Source: Tubiluchus corallicola (Eukaryota > Priapulida > Priapulimorpha > Priapulimorphida > Tubiluchidae). Taken from it: DNA of 43,863 bases. Numbering within the stretch: the first letter of the stretch is position 1; each line of letters opens with the position of its first letter. Shown here one piece after another: positions 16,701 through 24,984 of the stretch. The notes below the pieces were generated by a model, which saw nothing but the letters and a program-made list of their open reading frames with translations, had not been told where the DNA came from and did no database searches. The stretch covers positions 1-43,863 of the forward strand of contig JAQGDQ010001377.1 in the NCBI GenBank assembly GCA_030141605.1, given 5' to 3'. The position numbers were made by a program, and so were the translations under genes.

Positions 16701-18674
16701 TTTTGTCCTAATAAATCATGCTATAACGATATTGACTGTCCTGCAGATAAAAAATGTTGTTATTTGGACACATGTGGCACTGTATGCTATAGCCCATTGA
16801 TGTTTGAACTAAAGCCTGGCATATGTATTGACAAAATTGGCTTAAGAAAGTGTCCTCTTCATAAATGTGTCAAAGATTCAGATTGTCAAGGATCAGAAAA
16901 ATGTTGTCCGTCTGCTCGATGTGGTAATGTGTGCTCAATTCCAATACTTGCGGGCTTGCAGTTATGTACTTACAATATAAAAGAGTGTAGTCTAATGTGT
17001 GACTTCGGATATGCAGTTGACGCTGAGACTCTTTGTCCTACTTGTAAGTGTAAACATTCTCCATGTGAAGGTGTCGTCTGTCCTGGTTCACAGGTTTGCA
17101 ATACAGTTATTATAAAGTGTGGAGACATTTCTTGTCCTGCGCTTGCAAGATGCGAAGACATTCAAAGAAACAAAGTAGGCACCTGTCCTGATTCTAATAA
17201 GCTGACATTGAATGAGTGCCCCAGATTATCATGTAACACTGATGTGGAATGTCCTGCAGAAGAAAAATGCTGTTCATCTAAATCATGTGGCCGAATTTGT
17301 TCCACACCAATATTTACCAAGTGCCAGGTTGAGCAGGCAAATAGTGACCACTTACTGTTAGAGTCACACCTACTAGATTACGTTCATCGACCGAAGTGTC
17401 TAAGCAATGGAGAATATAGTCCGTTCCAGTTTCATAACAGGGGTGGTTATGCTTGGTGTGTTACAAAACACGGTTATCCTATTCCCGGAACAAAACTGTC
17501 CACAGACTTTTTACAACCAACAATGTGTATAGAAGCTAGACGGAGTAATCGAATATGTCGGAATTCTATAGAATATTATTTTGATGAGTGTCAAGAACAT
17601 TTTTGCAGCCATGATAATGACTGCAATGAAACAGAACTGTGCTGCGAGAGTTTACATTGCGGGAACGTTTGCTCCATTCCTTTGCTCACTGGTCAAAGTT
17701 TATGCGTCTTTGATGAAACAAAGTGCCCCACGAAATGTATTTTTGGTTATTCAGTAGAGAGGACTACTCTTTGCCCTACTTGTAAATGTAAACCGTCTCC
17801 ATGTAAAACAATAAAGTGTCTGCCGTCACAGCAGTGTAAAGCCATCGATGTACAATGCAGATCTGGAGTGTGTCCAAAACTTGCAAAATGTTTTTTTGAG
17901 AAAGTAAGAAAGGTTGGAAGTTGCCCTAGTGAAGAAACGTTTACTGTTAAACAATGTCCTAAACATTTCTGTGACAATGACGGAGATTGCGTAGCAGAGA
18001 AAAAATGTTGTCATTTTATAAACTGTGGTTCTGTTTGCTCTGCTCCGCATTTAACTGCCTGCCAAGTGGAACAAGCAAACTTTGACATGCTGTCAGGAAC
18101 AGAGACACGAATTATGTCTGAAGAACTGTACCGGCCACAGTGTTTGAGTAATGGTGATTATCAGTCAGTGCAAATTAACTTACATAGTAAGCGATTGTGG
18201 TGTGTTACAAGCGAAGGGGAGAAAATTCCAGGTACAATGCAAACATCAGGTTCACCCTTCATTGGATGCTCCGTTGCTAGAGATGTTAACTGTAGCGTAA
18301 GCAGTGAATGTGAAGTCGAGTGCCTGCATGGGTATGAGAGTCATGCTGAAACTCTTTGTCCCATCTGTAACTGCAAAGCTTCTCCATGCGAACGTGTTGT
18401 TTGTCCAAAAAGCAACCAAAAGTGTATGCTAACAAGTGCAGATTGTGGTGCACAGGTAAAGAATTGTCCAAAACTTATCAAATGTGTTTCTTTAGAAGAT
18501 ATAGGAGCTTTTGCTGGTGGTGATACTGGAAAGGACACCGTAGAAGAGGAAGCTCCGTCTTTCAAAAAACTTGTATGGATTTATATCGCTATAATTGCTT
18601 GCTGGTTTGGAATTTTTTGCATTTTACAGAAAAAATGTATTAAGAGACGTCGCGATACTCAAGATTTTGATTAA
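6842..18674 (+). CDS. Giant single-exon EGF / Tg1 / WAP / antistasin membrane protein
   Basis: One open frame of about 3,940 codons, entered through a strong acceptor (T-rich tract then AG at 6840-6841, phase 2) and ending TAA at 18672-18674. No ATG precedes the EGFs, so upstream exon(s) must supply the start. Domain order: half an EGF, seven EGFs (to about residue 305 counting from 6810), then nine blocks built on Tg1, six WAPs, an antistasin-like domain plus Cys-rich module, and one WAP, followed by an acidic stalk, a transmembrane helix (18573-18626) and a basic tail K-K-C-I-K-R-R-R. Totals: 9 Tg1, 45 WAP, 9 antistasin-like. Known families: Tg1 can inhibit cysteine proteases; WAP and antistasin can inhibit serine proteases or act in host defence. 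Inference: a type I cell-surface protein presenting a huge inhibitor-like array, perhaps shed. I know of no named protein with this layout. Coding is fully open with no frameshift. Confidence 0.9.
7785..9290 (+). repeat. Super-repeat block 1: Tg1, WAP x6, antistasin module, WAP
   Basis: Tg1 spans 7785-7994 (motifs E-Q-A-N, F-T-W-C-V, P-G-T-K). Six WAPs follow, each with the K-C-C and D-x-D-C core, then an antistasin-like domain plus Cys-rich module at 8946-9134 and one WAP to about 9287. Complete block of 1,506 nt. The sixth WAP has the short 8-residue C1-C2 spacing. Confidence 0.85.
9291..10775 (+). repeat. Super-repeat block 2: Tg1, WAP x6, antistasin module, WAP
   Basis: Complete block of 1,485 nt. 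The Tg1 (Cys codons 9297 to 9501) carries S-S-W-C-V and P-G-T-K. The six WAPs are all eight-Cys. The antistasin-like domain has T-L-C-P-T-C then K-P-S-P-C, and the attached module ends C-P-K-L-A-K-C. The terminal WAP has all eight Cys. Confidence 0.85.
10776..11327 (+). repeat. Super-repeat block 3 (contracted): Tg1, antistasin module, WAP
   Basis: Only 552 nt: all six central WAPs are missing, so Tg1 runs almost directly into the antistasin-like domain (H-K-C-S-I-S). The single WAP is degenerate with six Cys (second and seventh lost). Most simply an in-frame internal deletion of a full block. Confidence 0.83.
11328..12821 (+). repeat. Super-repeat block 4: Tg1, WAP x6, antistasin module, WAP
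   Basis: Complete block of 1,494 nt. The Tg1 has an unusually long C1-C2 segment (N-E-T-T-D-I-F). Six eight-Cys WAPs and the antistasin module follow. The terminal WAP lacks the second and seventh Cys. Confidence 0.84.
12822..14303 (+). repeat. Super-repeat block 5: Tg1, WAP x6, antistasin module, WAP
   Basis: Complete block of 1,482 nt. The Tg1 start is diverged (Q-T-E-L-T-I instead of Q-I-E-Q-A-N). The antistasin region reads C-N-D-S-P-C instead of C-K-P-S-P-C. The terminal WAP again lacks the second and seventh Cys (F-E-N-S-G-W-I-C). Confidence 0.84.
14304..15827 (+). repeat. Super-repeat block 6: Tg1, WAP x6, antistasin module, WAP
   Basis: Complete block of 1,524 nt, the longest, because of an insertion between the antistasin module and the terminal WAP (around the M-Q-V-I-D-T-K segment). 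In the second WAP the conserved C-G before the last Cys is C-E (R-E-C-E-W-V-C). All WAPs retain eight Cys. Confidence 0.84.
15828..17315 (+). repeat. Super-repeat block 7: Tg1, WAP x6, antistasin module, WAP
   Basis: Complete block of 1,488 nt. WAPs 3 and 4 are the most diverged of the array: the K-P-G-x-C start is lost (N-N-F-V-V-C; S-E-H-K-G-C) and C-G-x-V-C becomes C-A-T-T-C in the third. The antistasin region reads C-K-H-S-P-C. Confidence 0.84.
17316..18053 (+). repeat. Super-repeat block 8 (contracted): Tg1, WAP, antistasin module, WAP
   Basis: 738 nt. Only one WAP (R-I-C-R start, E-L-C-C core) remains of the six between Tg1 and the antistasin-like domain. Reading frame and domain borders are intact. 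Confidence 0.83.
18054..18485 (+). repeat. Super-repeat block 9 (terminal): Tg1, antistasin module
   Basis: 432 nt. Tg1 (Cys codons 18060 to 18267) followed directly by the antistasin-like domain and its Cys-rich module (18291-18485), with no WAP. It leads straight into the stalk and membrane anchor. Confidence 0.83.
18486..18674 (+). other. Stalk, transmembrane helix and cytoplasmic tail
   Basis: A Gly/Asp/Glu-rich stalk of about 29 residues is followed by 18 hydrophobic residues (18573-18626) rich in Ile, Trp, Phe and Ala. A basic stop-transfer sequence and 15-residue tail end in D-F-D. This makes the protein type I with the repeat array outside the cell. No signalling motif is evident in the tail. 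Confidence 0.85.
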
Positions 18675-18860
18675 CTTTTTTCTGCTTATGAGACAAATAT
18701 GTGAAAACTGCGAGTTCACTTAATATTCAAAATTATGTAGACTTATCAAGTCCAAATTATATTATTTATTTTAAGCAACGATAATTTATTAGATTACGGG
18801 GGATTACAAGTCACGTCTTTCATATTAGAATCGTTTCGTGTCATGTATAAAGTGAAATAA
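18675..18860 (+). other. 3' flank of the giant gene, up to the repeat module
   Basis: AT-rich, non-coding, with no AATAAA. The first plus-strand AATAAA downstream is at 19321-19326, inside the duplicated module, so the mRNA may end in repeat-derived sequence. This is an inference. Confidence 0.45.
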
Positions 18861-19468
18861 CTTGTATAGTTGTGTGATGTGTTTGAAAAACATTGATGGC
18901 TCATTGCTTAACAAAAGCACCTGTAGCTTTTACTCGATCAATTTAGGCTATTCGTAAGCAAAATTTTTTTTGTTTAGGATTTTATCAAGTTTATGTATAA
19001 ACTTTCATGTTTGTTTGTTTAAAATACAAATTGCAACATAAAATTTACAGACGTTTGTTTTGTGTGTTTTACACAGTATTAGAACAACAACTAAAAATTT
19101 TCTGAAGCAGCCCCCCCCCACTAAGTTTAGCGAGTCGCCATTGTTCCCATAGTTGATTCCGACCATCCGTTACGTTAATGTATTAGACACAGCACTGATA
19201 GATAACACTTTTATGATGTCACATTTCATGTCAAAAATTATTTATTTATTGAACGAGTTAAAAAACCATTTTATGTTGCACAAAATTTGCACATATTAGT
19301 ATAAAAATACGTCAAACTATAATAAAAGTTTTCAAAAAAGAGAAAGGATGAAGTTAAAACTTTTATTTTCCTTCCCTTTTTAGTTGTCATTATTCTATCC
19401 AAATCTAATTTTTTTGATCTTATTGTCTGTGATTATAGAGTATACATTATATTACACATTACATGTCA

Positions 19469-19502
19469 ACACACACAGCGCGCACACTCGCGCGCGCACA
19501 CA
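19469..19502 (+). repeat. Alternating CA/CG tract
   Basis: A 34-bp, nearly pure purine-pyrimidine alternation of the Z-DNA-prone type, also present in copy 2 at 28907-28940. Copy 3 begins its match just after the equivalent place. Confidence 0.8.
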
Positions 19503-19822
19503 TTAAATTGCATAAACATACACTACACTATTTCACATATATTAAACTAAATAATACATATTAAATTATATTTTACTTTTAAAATTCTTTTATATCGAAA
19601 CTCACAAATTACATCATATAATAACACTACATCTAATATTACATATTATACTAAAAACTTATTACAGTACTTTTTAAAATTGTTCACTAATACAGTGTAT
19701 AGACAATTTTCTGTAGGACAGTATTTATAATAGAAGCTTTAATTTAGTTTACAATATACAGGTCAACAAAATAACAGACAGTTTTGCATCAATTTTGCAC
19801 CAAAGTGTGTCATTTGGATACA

Positions 19823-20190
19823 TACACTCAACCTTGAATATAAGGGACACCTCCGGAAAAAATCGTCCCTTATATCAGATGTCCCTTATAGCCGAAGTTG
19901 AGTCAGACCTAGGATGTATCTAGACCTGTACTTTTCTGTACTTTTACCCACATTTTTATGGATTATTGCTACACATTCAGTGCAAACGGTATGTAGGAAA
20001 CTCCTTCAGTGATGCGAGATGTATGTGACTGCGGAAACTGAGCTGTTCGAAGGCCGAGTTTGCGAAAAACTGAGGTTAAAAATCCATAGGGTCCCTTATA
20101 TGCGAAGTAATTTACCTGGGTTTGTTTACACAGGACCTGAAGATATCGTTCCTTATAACTGAAAGTCCCTTATAAGCGAGTACCTTATAC
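19823..20190 (+). repeat. Repeat rich in (T)CCCTTATA motifs, copy 1
   Basis: Repeated short motifs of the type GTCCCTTATA / TATAAGGGAC followed by GCGAAG or GCGAG. The same block occurs at 29262-29630 and 41926-42392. It looks like a non-autonomous DNA-transposon remnant, but I cannot assign a family. Confidence 0.6.
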
Positions 20191-20416
20191 GTATTTTACA
20201 AAGACTATTGCTTTAGCAAATGAATATTTTTCTAGTCAAAATGAATACTCATATTTTTCCAATTCTAACTTCATAAATTGAACCTAAGCTGCAATGGTGG
20301 TTGGTTGTTCATTCGTTCGTTAGTCAGTGGGTAAGTCGGCGAGCCAGCCAGTTGGTTAATCAAGCAATCTACCGTAATTCACTCCATTAGCCAGTTAGTT
20401 TGCTAATTGGTAATCA

Positions 20417-20422
20417 TTTATT
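20417..20422 (-). terminator. Candidate poly(A) signal for zinc-finger ORF copy 1
   Basis: TTTATT on the plus strand reads AATAAA on the minus strand, about 180 nt past the stop. The site is conserved in all three module copies. Prediction only. Confidence 0.35.
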
Positions 20423-20546
20423 TTTTCTTTGTATCGTCTTTTGTTTATTTGCTCATAGATTTAAGTAATCCATGACTAACTGACTGACCAACAGCTTTTT
20501 TGCAACAGACGACTATCATGATTACATGATGGCATCTGTAACATGT

Positions 20547-20600
20547 TGACTCATTGTAATACCTATGTTGACTGATTGTAATGTCTATGTTGACTCATGT
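20547..20600 (+). repeat. 22-bp TGACTCA tandem array, copy 1 (about 3 units)
   Basis: Units of TGACT(C/G)ATTGTAATNNCTATGT abut the zinc-finger stop codon. TGACTCA is the AP-1 (TRE) consensus. Unit number differs among module copies (about 3, 4 and 8). Confidence 0.7.
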
Positions 20601-21561
20601 CTATGTGGCATGAGTGTTCATGTGCTTGAGAAGATGACCTCGCTGAGAAAATGATTTGTCACATAAGTCACATTTGTGGGCTTCAAGATTTGTCACACAA
20701 GTCACATTTGTGGGGTTTCATTCCAGTATGAGTGTTTATGTGCTTGAGGAGACTACCTCGCTCGGAAAATGATTTCTCACATAAATCACATTTGTGGGGT
20801 TTCGTTCCAGTATGAGTGTTCATGTGCTTGAGAAGACTACCTCGCCGAGAAAATGATTTGTCACATAAGTCACATTTGTGGGGTTTCAATCCAGTATGAG
20901 TGTTCATGTGTGTGAGAAGAGTGCCTCGCTCAGAAAATGATTTGTCACATAAGTCACATCTGTGGGGTTTCATTCCAGTGTGAGTGTTCATGTGCGTAAG
21001 AAGACTACCTCGCACAGAAAATGATTTGTCACATAAGTCACATTTGTGGGGTTTCAATCCAGTGTGAGTATTCATGTGCCTGAGAAGATGACTTCGGACA
21101 GAAAATGATTTGTCACATAAATCACATTTGTTCGGTTTCATTCCAGTATGAGTGTTCATGTGTGTGAGAAGATCACCTCGCTGAGAGAATGATTTGTCAC
21201 ATATATCACATTTGTGGGGTTTCATTCCAGTATGAGTGTTCATGTGTGTGAGAAAATTACCTCGCCGAGAAAATGATTTGTCACATAAGTCACATTTGTG
21301 GGGTTTCATTCCAGTATGAGTGTTCATGTGACTGAGAAGATTATGCCTGAGAGAAAATGATTTGTCACATAAATCACATCTGTGGCGTTTCAATCCAGTA
21401 TGAATGTTCATGTGACTGAGAAGACTACCTCGCCAAGAAAATGATTTGTCACATAAATCACATTTGTGGGGTTTCATTCCAGTATGAGTGTTCATGTGAC
21501 TGAGAAGACTACCACACTGAGAAAATGATTTGTCACATAAGTCACATTTGTGGGGTTTCAT
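20601..21561 (-). CDS. C2H2 zinc-finger array protein, copy 1 (last finger frameshifted)
   Basis: The ATG at 21561 opens directly into the first finger. Ten complete 28-residue C2H2 fingers follow (C-D-L-C, x12, H-M-N-T-H) joined by T-G-M/L-K-P-H-K linkers. Helix residues (-1 to 6) run QCGSLLS, WRGSLLS, LRHNLLS, RRGNFLT, QRGDLLT, VRSHLLR, VRGSLLT, ERGTLLT, RRGSLLK, ERGSLLK. The frame stops at 20683 within an eleventh finger. A further finger (QRGHLLK, then the H-A-T-stop terminus seen in copy 2) continues to 20601 in another frame, so a short internal deletion truncated the gene. The likely role is sequence-specific nuclear DNA binding. No KRAB, SET, BTB or other effector domain is seen, and an in-frame TGA lies just upstream of the ATG. 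Confidence 0.85.
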
Positions 21562-21805
21562 TCTTGTGTAATGTTCAGGTTTCTTACAAAGTATGCTTCA
21601 ATAGCAAAAATATTTCTTGTACTGACCACCACTGCAAGCTTTAAGTACGTTTATCCACAACTGCCGACACTCGGTTTCCTAAGACTGTAGATCACAGTTG
21701 CGAGACTTCAGTTCACATGCAGGAGGCGACAACTATATTGGAAAGAAACCAAAAATAAAATTTACAGTTAATAATGCAGCATCCATATTGAGCGTGCTAT
21801 TATTA
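21562..21805 (-). other. Region upstream of zinc-finger ORF copy 1
   Basis: About 240 nt conserved in copy 2 (31038-31283). It presumably holds the 5' UTR or promoter. I see no TATA box or splice acceptor that I would defend. Confidence 0.4.
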
Positions 21806-22368
21806 CAGTAAACTCCACATAACTCATGATCAAATAACTAAAATTTTCACCTAACTCAAAGAATTTCAGCAGAAAGGATGAAATCCTTCATTTTTCCCGC
21901 AAAAAACATCAATTAACTCAAATTTTCGCCTAACTCAAATAAAAAAATTATGGTCCATTTAATCAAAAAACATGTAAACTTACTTCTCCTAACTAAAAAA
22001 CGCAATTTATGCTAAAAAAATGAAAAAGTTTTGTACAACTCAAAAACAGAATCGTCTTCCGGGAAAATTCTGATGTTTTACAAGTCGTGCCTCCCCCCCA
22101 ATTATTTTCTCCGCGATAGATCTTTGCGTGTGGGTGTATGTGTCGTTTTGCAACATAAAAAATCGTGTTTCACTACATAATTTATTATTTTTTATATAAT
22201 TGTCGTCAGACGTCGTTGTTTATGTTTAGAAGGGTCGACTTTCTGTCTTCTGTTTAGCTCGCCATCTGGAGGAGAGGTTTAGAGTTTCTATGCTGGAAAA
22301 TGGTCGACATCGCCAAACTCAAAAGGTTTTTTCAGTCTGTTTAAATTTGAGTGATGCAGATTTTACTG
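21806..22368. mobile_element. CAGTAAA-ended element with 'taactcaaa' motifs (pogo/Tigger-like MITE?)
   Basis: The left end CAGTAAACTCCACATAACTC is flanked on the left by TA. The right end, reverse-complemented, reads CAGTAAAATCTGCATCACTC. Internal sequence is rich in CTAACTCAAA repeats. The layout (CAG termini, TA, short TIRs, no ORF) resembles non-autonomous Tc1/mariner-superfamily elements. The right flank is TG rather than TA, so the target duplication is not perfect. Confidence 0.5.
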
Positions 22369-22770
22369 TGTAACTATGCAACAGGTTTCAACTTTAAGAA
22401 CTCAATCTAGAAACTTTGTCTCTACTGAACCTCAAGCAAATTGCACTAATAAGTATCATAGAAGCAGCGACAAATTAACCATTGGGCTAATTAGGCAATA
22501 GACTTAAGCCTTAATTTATAATAGGGCCCCAAAATCCAAAGACTGATGACCAATCAAACAGAGATTATGCAATTTAGTAAATGGGACAACAAAATTATCT
22601 AAACTGAACATGCTAAAGATGAGTATGTTTCAACTTGTTTATTGAATGACTAGTGAAACCATTATTAAACTATAAATCAAACCAAAAAGAAGAATAAAAA
22701 ATACATTAATAATAGAAAGGCACAAACTGAAACTGTAGTTTAACAAAAGACTAGAACTTAACTTATCAAA
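22369..22770 (+). other. AT-rich spacer before LINE-A
   Basis: About 400 nt. It may include the 5' UTR of LINE-A. Nothing else is seen. Confidence 0.4.
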
Positions 22771-22896
22771 ATGAAACCTGAGGAAGATAAGGAAAAGACA
22801 AATCTGTGTTGGAATTATAAGTATGATGGTGAATGCAAATATGGTAGTAGGTGCAGATACAGACATTTTTTAACAATGATAAAAAGAGGTACCTAA
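22771..22896 (+). pseudogene. LINE-A CCCH zinc-finger segment
   Basis: A 41-codon frame from ATG with a classic C-x8-C-x5-C-x3-H finger (C at L-C-W-N, E-C-K-Y, R-C-R-Y-R-H), a type that usually binds RNA. After the stop, another frame from about 22899 gives a charged, heptad-like stretch (E-Q-I-S-F-L-M-R-E-I) ending near 23033, so this N-terminal unit is frameshifted. Confidence 0.65.
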
Positions 22897-23039
22897 GAAT
22901 ACAAGAACGAGAAGGACAGCAGACAACCGAGAAGCTAATAAAAATGAACAAAAGACACAAAATGAAAGTCTGGTTGAGCAGATTAGTTTTTTAATGAGGG
23001 AAATAAATGCAATAAAAGAAAAACTGTGGAATTAGGAAA

Positions 23040-24984
23040 AAAAAGTATCAGAAAAAGAAATTTAAAAATTTTAATGAAGTGTATACAAATTGCCAAGGAC
23101 TAAATAATAAGCTAGAGTCATCGTATGGAGTGATAAGGGAAAAAAAGCCTAGTGTAACAGGAATTGTTGAAACCCATTTGGGGGAAGAAGAATTAGTGAA
23201 AATTGAGGGTTATAAAGTGTTCCAATTGAATAGAAATAAGTATGGAGGGGGATATTATTGGCAATTAATAATGACGTAAAAAATGTAACAATAAAGGCTG
23301 ACCAGTATAATGAAGTAGAAGAACAATTATTGGTTGTAATGGATAATTCAAAAGTAAAATTAAGAGTAGGATTATTGTATGCACCTCAGAAAAGTAGGAC
23401 AGATAAAGAAGAAATGAAGAAAATGTATGAACAAATACAAAAGCAAGTACAAAAAGCAAAAAATGAAAACCAGAAGTGCTTGCTTATAGGTGACTTCAAT
23501 GCAAAAGTAGAAAATATTATCAAAGGTAATAATGATGAAATAACTTGGGCAGGAAAAATGTTACTAAATCTGGTTAAAAAAGAGAATCTAGTAATATTAA
23601 ATGCTACTGAAAAATGCTCAGGAATTTGGAAAAGAGAAAAAGATGGGAAAAATCTGTTAAGTCTATTAGAGTATAACAGGTTTCATAAAAATGAAGTGTA
23701 CATAATTTTTTGTGACATAGAAAAGTGTTCTGATACGTTTTGGTTGAAGGATGCATTGACAGAACTATGGAGGATGGGCATATCACCAGGAGAAATTTTT
23801 ATGATACATAAACTAAATAAAATTGCAGAAATAGTTATAGAAACACCATTAGGTAAAACAGACCAGACAGAAATAAATGAAATAGTCCGACAGGGAACAG
23901 TGCTGGGACCATTACTATGTTGTGCTGCAATAAACCGGATTAACGAGATGGTGATAACAGGGACTGTAATGGGCAGGAATATACATGTGGGTATGTTATT
24001 ATTCATTGATGATATTGTGGGAATAGGACAAGAAACTATAATCAAGCAGATGATTAAAAACTATCAAGAAATTGAAAGAACTAAAAGATTATCATTCAAT
24101 ATACAGAAAACACAATATATGAGAACAAACATGACACGAAAGAAAAGGATTCCAGAATTACGTGAGTCACTAAGGAACAGAGAGGTTAAGGAAGCAGAGG
24201 AATACCAATATTTGGAAAATTGGATTAATACAAAATGTAGTTATGAAACAATGTTGGGAAAACGAACCGGGAAAAATAAAATGATAATTAGTTATATCAA
24301 TACAATAGGAGGTGAGCTGAAAGTGGGAGATTGCTCAATAAGGGTGAAACTAATGCAGTACGAGCTTCTCTCAGTGAGTGCAGTGCAAAATAGTAATCGG
24401 AATTTACTGATTAGTAAACCAAGGAGATTAGCATCAGAGGTACTCGAAATGCAAATAAACTGTGCACATGAAACGTCATGGTACAATGAAGTAGCTGAGG
24501 CTGCAAAAAATATACCATAAATTCTAATAAAGAAAGGATAAAGGCCATGAAAAAGTCTGAATGGAAGAAAGAAATAAAGAATAAGATTGAATGTTTTATA
24601 AAGAGCGAATGTGCAGAAAAATGCAGGAGCAGCACTAAATTAAGATTTTTAAGGCATACCGAGTGAAAACAACAAAATTACATAGACACATGCAAGCCAG
24701 AAGAGGTTAAAGATATATTGAAAATAAGACTGAACATGATTAAAGTTAAAGGAAACTACAAGAATGAGTTTACGGATCAGTTATTATGCCCAGTGCATGG
24801 GGAAGATGATGATACTACTGAACATATGCTTAAATGTGACAGAATTGGAGAATGGAAAAAAATTTGAACTCAAAAATATTAATGAACTGTAAAAGGAATG
24901 CTAGAAATCAGAAATCTAGTGAACGAATGCATGGAATACAGGATAAAGGCAAATAAGGACATTAAACTGGGAAAAGACAACTAA
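23040..24984 (+). pseudogene. LINE-A endonuclease / reverse transcriptase (broken)
   Basis: Endonuclease motifs: N-C-Q-G-L-N, V-E-T-H-L, a G-G-G run broken by a frameshift near 23250-23258, L-L-Y-A-P-Q and G-D-F-N-A-K. Soon after K-R-E-K-D-G-K-N (about 23650) the protein jumps to RT motif A (C-D-I-E-K-C), skipping the rest of the endonuclease and the RT fingers. Then come motif B Q-G-T-V-L-G-P and motif C F-I-D-D (normally F-A-D-D). The frame shifts again at about 24518, has a TGA at 24664-24666 and another at about 24866, and the last recognisable C terminus (K-D-I-K-L-G) stops at 24982-24984. Confidence 0.75.

Larger units (their letters stand above)
18861..22368 (-). repeat. Zinc-finger module, copy 1
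   Basis: About 3.5 kb matching 27.45-31.8 kb and 41.3-43.9 kb in the same orientation. It contains a CG/CA alternating tract, the CCTTATA-type element, the TGACTCA mini-array, the zinc-finger ORF and a CAGTAAA inverted-repeat element. Relative to the other copies, the segment matching 27515-28388 is missing here. Confidence 0.9.

Noticed and set aside
7015-18565. Many minus-strand open frames of 60-103 codons inside the giant exon
   Set aside because: They are shadows of the Cys-rich plus-strand frame, without their own domains.
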